Translations under genes and position numbers: made by a program
Assembly: GCF_001625215.2 (NCBI RefSeq)
Contig: NC_030383.2
Coordinates: 9,622,779 to 9,686,778 of the forward strand
DNA from: Daucus carota subsp. sativus
Lineage: Eukaryota > Streptophyta > Magnoliopsida > Apiales > Apiaceae
Length of the DNA: 64,000 bases
Direction: 5' to 3'
Part shown: in pieces, positions 59,383 to 64,000 of the stretch
How the letters are laid out: each line of letters opens with the position of its first letter
How positions within the stretch are numbered: position 1 is the stretch's first letter
The notes under the pieces: generated by a model
What the model was told of the DNA's origin: nothing
What the model saw: the letters and a program-made list of their open reading frames with translations, nothing else
Databases searched by the model: none

Positions 59383-60170
59383 CCTGCAATTTGATAGTCG
59401 TCCTCATTTTTGATGTCACGGTTCTTGCTATCAATGTAGATATTTTTCTGAAAGTTTTGAGTATGTGTAATGGATGTTGTTGCTTAATTATTCAGATTCG
59501 AATTAAAGATTATGTTATTTATTAGATCTGCATTATATAAATTTTTTTTTTGATCTCTGTCTTTTGGATGCAAGCATCTTTCTAAACCTGTAATCAGAAA
59601 AGAAAACATGTTCACTTCACTGCATCAGAAGTGAAATTAGCTTGGGTGCATGATTGTCACGGATTTCCTTGTTAGTGCAGTAGTGCTATCAATGTAGATA
59701 TCTTCTGAAAGTTTTGAATATTATCTTCTGCAAGAATCTTTCTGACCCTGTAACCAAAAAAACCTTCAAGTCGGTTTGTCTTTTGAAACTAATTCATGGG
59801 AGAATTATTTTAAGTATACAAAATGAAATGATCAACAATGTCTTGGTTCAATGATATTTCTCTTGCTATTTTAGGGGACGTCGAGTATTCGAATCGGAGT
59901 GTGCGTGTATTTAATTACCAAAAAGAAAAGAAAAGCAAACTGAAATGAAATTGCTGAGCTGCCAAAGCATGCATGTCTGTACATTATTGTTCTTTTATTG
60001 TACGTAGGTGCAAGTTACATACCTCGAACGATCGAGGTTCTAAGAACTAACCTTCCCAAGAAGCTTAACCACCACAAAGCCAAACAACAAAGATTAAAAA
60101 CGAGAATATCACAAGATCAAATCACAAATTTGCAAGCCAAAGCATGTTCAGTGACAAGCCTTACCTGAAA
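59383..60170. other. Convergent 3' flanks
   Basis: Between the glucanase (plus) and the C2 gene (minus). A short imperfect direct repeat is present: CTATCAATGTAGATAT followed by CTGAAAGTTTTGA occurs near 59429 and again near 59690. CTTTCTAAACCTGTAATCAG (near 59579) recurs as TTTCTGACCCTGTAACCA near 59736. No gene is supported. Confidence 0.45.
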
Positions 60171-60647
60171 TCAACAAGTGTCTGAACACGGAACACCATA
60201 TCCAATAGTTTCGGTCATGAGAAAGTTATGAGCCACAGCACGCTCTCCAAACTTGTATGCCAACTCGAGCAAGCCCTGCGAGTCGACGGAGCCTTTCTGA
60301 ACAGGATGAGTCACTCTGGCACTCCCTCCAAACGGACACGCATACTCATAAAGCTCCTTCATGGACAAGTTCATCTCACCAATGTACCTATCTCCAAGAA
60401 TTCTGCTGCAGTAGAGCTTAATAACAAGCATGCTAGTATAGCTTGTCAGCATAGCTTCGCTTATGATGAAGTTGATTGTAAAGTTCCATGAAGGGTTCGT
60501 CCCTCCATGACCCACCGGAGTTCTCTTCTCCGATTCCGGGTGGTTTCCGATGGAAACTCTAGCATGAACCTCCATTTTGAACACTTTTCGGACATCCTCG
60601 AGATCCCTTGCTGAGTTTATGGTTACCTCGAAGTTTCGATACTCCAT
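60171..60647 (-). CDS. Small C2-domain protein (SRC2-like)
   Basis: An intronless 158-residue protein, almost entirely one C2 domain. It opens FEVTINSARDLEDV, the usual first strand and loop of plant SRC2/BAP-type C2 domains, and contains TNPSWNFTINF (the strand-3 NP.W motif), LVIKLY and YIGEMNLSMKELYE. C2 domains bind phospholipids, often with calcium; the first loop has Asp and Glu residues, but whether calcium is bound is not clear. The protein lacks the Gly/Tyr/Pro-rich tail of true SRC2 proteins, so it is a short form. The start at 60647 is the first ATG and lies 34 bp after a TATA-like sequence. Family role: stress- or defence-related membrane association, which is inference here. Confidence 0.85.
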   Translation of the reverse strand: MEYRNFEVTINSARDLEDVRKVFKMEVHARVSIGNHPESEKRTPVGHGGTNPSWNFTINFIISEAMLTSYTSMLVIKLYCSRILGDRYIGEMNLSMKELYEYACPFGGSARVTHPVQKGSVDSQGLLELAYKFGERAVAHNFLMTETIGYGVPCSDTC

Positions 60648-60680
60648 GTTGCTGTAGTGCTAATTATAGCTCTATATGGG

Positions 60681-60688
60681 AATTTATA
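60681..60688 (-). promoter_or_regulatory. TATA-like box of the C2 gene
   Basis: The minus strand reads TATAAATT about 34-41 bp before the start codon, so the 5' UTR would be very short if this is the real TATA box. A second TATAG-like string lies a few bases upstream. Confidence 0.4.
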
Positions 60689-60699
60689 CTATACAAGGA

Positions 60700-62474
60700 A
60701 CGAGGGAATATTAAAATCCCACAACTTAAAACAAAAAAATAATTGCATATACAAAAATTGTAAGAACTCACAAAATTATTGTGACCAAATTTTATTTATA
60801 ATTCGAATCATTTTAATAACGAATTAAAATGTTTTTTTCCTCATTCATACTTTTTTTTAATAAAAATAAATCTAACCATAATCCTGCATCGGCCACAACA
60901 CTTTGTCTAAAGCAGTAGCTGTCATTCTACTTGGTCGCTGGATGATTAAAAATTCGCAAGTGCTAAATTAATCGTTTGACAAAAAGAAAATGAGATTTAC
61001 AATGTACAGTGGACTAGTTGAGAAGATCAAGAAATGGTCGTATCCATTATAATTTTAATTGATTATATTCTCCTAAGTTGTGATTGAGCGATTCATCTCT
61101 TCAACACGTTGAATTACTATTATAAACTTAGGCATCTTTGTTTTTATTTTTTGGTCTTAGCTTTTGCGGATTTCAATATTTTAGCTGGTTAGAATACTGA
61201 TTGATAGTAGTACTTGTACCGGTCTCAATATAGGGGTTGGTTGGAATATAAGTTGACATTAATTATTTATATTTCTACATTTAAGTAAGTACTATATACA
61301 CAGATACACTCTGACCTTTTTCAGAATATATTTGGATTCACACAATTTTTAATTTTAACAAATTTGTGCTATATCAATGGATAATAAAAAAATTATTTTA
61401 TGAGTAAATTCTACTTTACATCCAGTATCTAAGATTATTTTTGCGATTTAATCTCACTGTTAAATCATGACATACTTCATAGGGAGGTGGGTATGAAACG
61501 TGGGTTTCAGGAATCAAAATGTTTTCTTTTATTTTCATTATTATTTATATTATCTACTTATATATATATAATAGCCCAACACGTTCGTGTCAAGCCTCTC
61601 TCCTGAGCAAATAAATTACCTACCTCCGAACCCCTAACTCCGAACCTACCTCCTCCTCATTTATATAAATAAAATGTTTTTAGCAAGAATTGAACTCGTG
61701 ACCTCTTTAATTCATTTGCACTACTTAAACCACTTGAGCTACACAAGTAATCAACATGTTATTCAAAATCATTAACCACATACATTAAAACTATTGTATT
61801 TATATTTTTTTCAATATCTTATTTATTTAAGATAAGTTATTATTTCAGCTAAGTCTCATATATTGAAAAAGAATCTGAATAATAGGGCTCGAATCATGAT
61901 TCCACTTTCTAAAAATAGATATAATTCATATCCGAATAAAAATGAACAAATTCAAATCTAACTTAATAGTTTAAACGAGTATCAATACGATATTATAGAA
62001 TTTTAAAAAATGAATGTGAGAAATAAGCTCAAAAGCTAAGATTTCAGTTAGCATATCTGAAACAAAAAATTGATGGGCTTTTAACATGGACTATGTCATA
62101 TTAAAATTTTTTATATTCTAATCTAACTTAATAGTTTAAATGAGTACAATACAATATTATAGAAATTCTAAGTCATAGATGCGATAAGTAACAAAAATTG
62201 AGGTTTCAGTGAGTATCTTTGAAAGGAAAATTTGATGTACTTTCAACATGGACTATGTCATATTGATTTATTTTAATTATAAGAGGTGATTTATAAGGAG
62301 ATTACAATGTTTTGGAGAACATGAAATAAGATAACTGAAAGAATATTCTTATTTAGATTACTTTTAATATTAAACTTAAGAATTCAGAATTCAACGTGTA
62401 ACTAAATTTTTTTTAAAAGAAAATTATAGATATAAGAATAGTAAGAAAGACATCAAATTTGATGTTAGAAAATA
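60700..62474. other. Intergenic, AT-rich, with a SINE
   Basis: Mostly featureless AT-rich sequence. It includes the tRNA-like SINE at about 61605-61750 and an imperfect direct repeat (TAACTTAATAGTTTAAACGA near 61961 and a variant near 62125, followed in both copies by a match ending CATGGACTATGTCATATT). No coding region is supported. Confidence 0.45.
61605..61750 (-). repeat. tRNA-derived SINE
   Basis: On the minus strand TAGCTCAAGTGGTT (61741-61728) is a good A box and GAGTTCAATTC (61697-61687) a good B box, at tRNA-like spacing. The body runs toward lower coordinates. The 3' end and target duplication are not certain. The A box is similar to that of the SINE at 3962. Confidence 0.65.
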
Positions 62475-62979
62475 TGTTAGGTCCAAAGTATCGTAGAAGG
62501 GGGGGTTGAATACGATACTCACTACAATTTAAAATTCTTTCGAATCTTGCGGATAAACAAATTGCAGTTCTGTAATGGGTTTCGTGTTCCGGATATCTAT
62601 TGGGTCGGTTTCTGAGGATATGAAAATATTAAACCAACACACAATATTTTCCAAGGTATATCTGTATATTGATAAATACCTCGAAGGTGCTATAAATCCA
62701 AACCCGAAGGTTCGGCTACAATGGCCACTACTCTCAATATTACAAACTCTAACCACTACTGATATTTCTATTACAAAGCTAGGCTAGGGTGTGTGTATAG
62801 TGGGAGTAGCCGTGCAGAGCACTTGGCCATTTCATCCCGAAGGATGTGTGTAAATTGTGAGAACCACAATCACATATTTATAGGCTTTCATAAACTAACC
62901 ATGGTTAACGAGTTCGTCCTGGACGACTTGAGTTCGTCCTGGACGGATTCGATTTAACAAAATAAATCTAACTCCAAAT

Positions 62980-63520
62980 TGCTTGAACTTGCGCCTGTGA
63001 ATGGATGGTCAAAGTTGGCGCTTGGTCAAACCTTGCGCCAACACTCAGTCCAGTGTACCCCTGTGTGGTACTTAGAAAAAAATCCGAGTGTAGAATGAAG
63101 TTGCGCCAAGGGAGATGAGTGGAGGCGCAACATTTGACTAAAGTCAAATGTTGCGCTTTGACTGAATGTGGCGCCAGTAAGTGCAGTGGTGTGTATTACT
63201 TAGAAAAAATATTCTAAGTAATATCTTTGAGCTTTTGCCAGGTCAAAATTCGCGCCCCTGTCCCAGTCAAACTTGGCGCCCCATCACAGAAGCCACTGTA
63301 AGCACTTAGAATCTTTTCTAAGTAAAAGATGAGTTGACTTCAGTCAAGAGTTGCGCCTTGACTGAAGTTGCGCCTCATAACCTCAGTACACCAAGCCATG
63401 TACTTAGAATATTTGAGCATTGTTTCCTTCACAGCATATGGCGCAAACTTTGACTTTCTTTTAGTCAAAGTTTGCGCTTCGTTCCATTGTGCACTCCTGT
63501 ATGACTTAGAGAGTTTTGGC
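62980..63520. repeat. Degenerate tandem repeat inside the copia LTR
   Basis: About five units of 95-130 bp, each with a TTGCGCC or TTGGCGC string, an AGTCAAA/TTTGACT pair and ACTTAGAA, often with its inverse TTCTAAGT. ACTTAGA-type strings lie near 63069, 63198, 63305, 63401 and 63504. The region is clearly GC-richer than its surroundings. Confidence 0.65.
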
Positions 63521-63544
63521 TCTTCTATTCTTTGTACCAATAAT

Positions 63545-63670
63545 TAAATAAATATATATATATATATATATACATACATAATTAATTGTGTTTTAATTAA
63601 TTACTTGAAATATTTATATCCAAGTAATTCACAATTAATATATATATATATACATATATATATATATGAT
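63545..63670. repeat. AT microsatellites flanking an inverted repeat
   Basis: Two (TA)n stretches, at about 63550-63572 and 63640-63667, enclose inverted arms: ATTAATTGTG...AATTACTTG on the left and CAAGTAATTCACAATTAAT on the right. The whole could form a hairpin or cruciform. Confidence 0.7.
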
Positions 63671-64000
63671 TATTTAATAACTCAGGCAATATTCTGGAAC
63701 AGCTCGATTGACTTGATCAATTAATCCGTTGATCGAATCCACTGAATACTTTCGTACGTCCTGACGTCCTGTGCACTGGTCTGGTTCACGAACGACTCGA
63801 ACTGAAATGATTCCTTGAATCCTTTGCTTGATAATATACTTGATCAGTCATTCCGGGTTAGTTTATGCTTCAGTTTGTTGATTATAAATAACCAACCAAG
63901 ATATATAAAAATATCTTGCTTCAGGGGTTGCACTGAAATCTTTCGAGTACTTGGACAACATCTTCATTGCTTCCACAATCTTGAATACTTCAATCCTTAT

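Larger units (their letters stand above)
62475..64000 (+). mobile_element. Long LTR of a copia-type retrotransposon, cut by the window edge
   Basis: The sequence starts TGTTAGGTCCAAAGTATCGT followed by a G-rich run and GTTGAATACGATACTC, the well-known start of a group of long plant copia LTRs. No CA end and no primer site (TGGTATCAGAGC) appear before the window ends, so the LTR is at least 1.5 kb, as in SIRE/Maximus-type elements. It contains a tandem region (62980-63520), an AT-repeat inverted structure (63545-63670) and a TATA-like TATTTATAGG near 62874. No open reading frame with a known domain is seen. Whether this is a 5' LTR or a solo LTR needs sequence beyond 64000. Confidence 0.7.

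Noticed and set aside
63340-63540. Small minus-strand frame in the copia LTR
   Set aside because: Lies in the tandem motif array; no conserved domain and no start context.
1-64000. CRISPR array, prophage, operon or bacterial-type gene cluster
   Set aside because: No regularly spaced identical repeats with unique spacers and no bacterial genes; the genes have spliceosomal introns and plant families.

Overview
This window is nuclear DNA from a flowering plant, most likely a eudicot. It is AT-rich, the genes carry short GT-AG introns, and the gene set is typical of plants: an ACHT thioredoxin, a NAC factor, a SIP aquaporin, a type II metacaspase and an AGC VIII kinase. Between the genes lie dense small transposons. 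The species cannot be fixed from the sequence. There are no operons, CRISPR arrays, rRNA genes or functional tRNA genes, and no integrated virus was recognised.

Layout, left to right. 1-5007: repeat debris with a Stowaway element, two SINE-like pieces and a Helitron-type terminus. 5418-11037: two intronless organic cation/carnitine transporter genes in tandem; the first is intact and the second is broken by a 7-bp insertion. 12488-16138 (minus): a four-exon gene for mitochondrial ribosomal protein mS35. 16502-25735 (minus): an almost full-length but decayed L1-type LINE with ORF1 (RRM and DUF4283-like), ORF2 (endonuclease, reverse transcriptase, RNase H) and an unexpected extra downstream frame resembling a second, catalytically dead RNase H. 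That extra frame is split by a hAT element with a perfect 8-bp target duplication. 27591-29767 (minus): type II metacaspase. 29939-32070: a composite AT-rich repeat. 33708-35445: D6PK-like AGC kinase. 36219-39752: a compact LTR retrotransposon with two identical 142-bp LTRs and gag remnants. 41536-43557: SIP1 aquaporin. 48031-50281: NAC transcription factor. 52837-54365: ACHT-type chloroplast thioredoxin. 57271-59382: GPI-anchored GH17 glucanase with a CBM43 module. 60171-60647 (minus): small C2-domain protein. 62475-64000: a long copia-type LTR running off the window.

The host genes are unrelated neighbours with separate jobs: transport, organelle translation, proteolysis, auxin-related signalling, channel, transcription, plastid redox, cell wall and membrane binding. 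The most interesting material is in the mobile elements: the extra ORF in the LINE, three hAT elements with arrays of ACCGAA or ATCGG-like motifs, the very young LTR element, and several insertions placed within tens of bases of gene TATA boxes.
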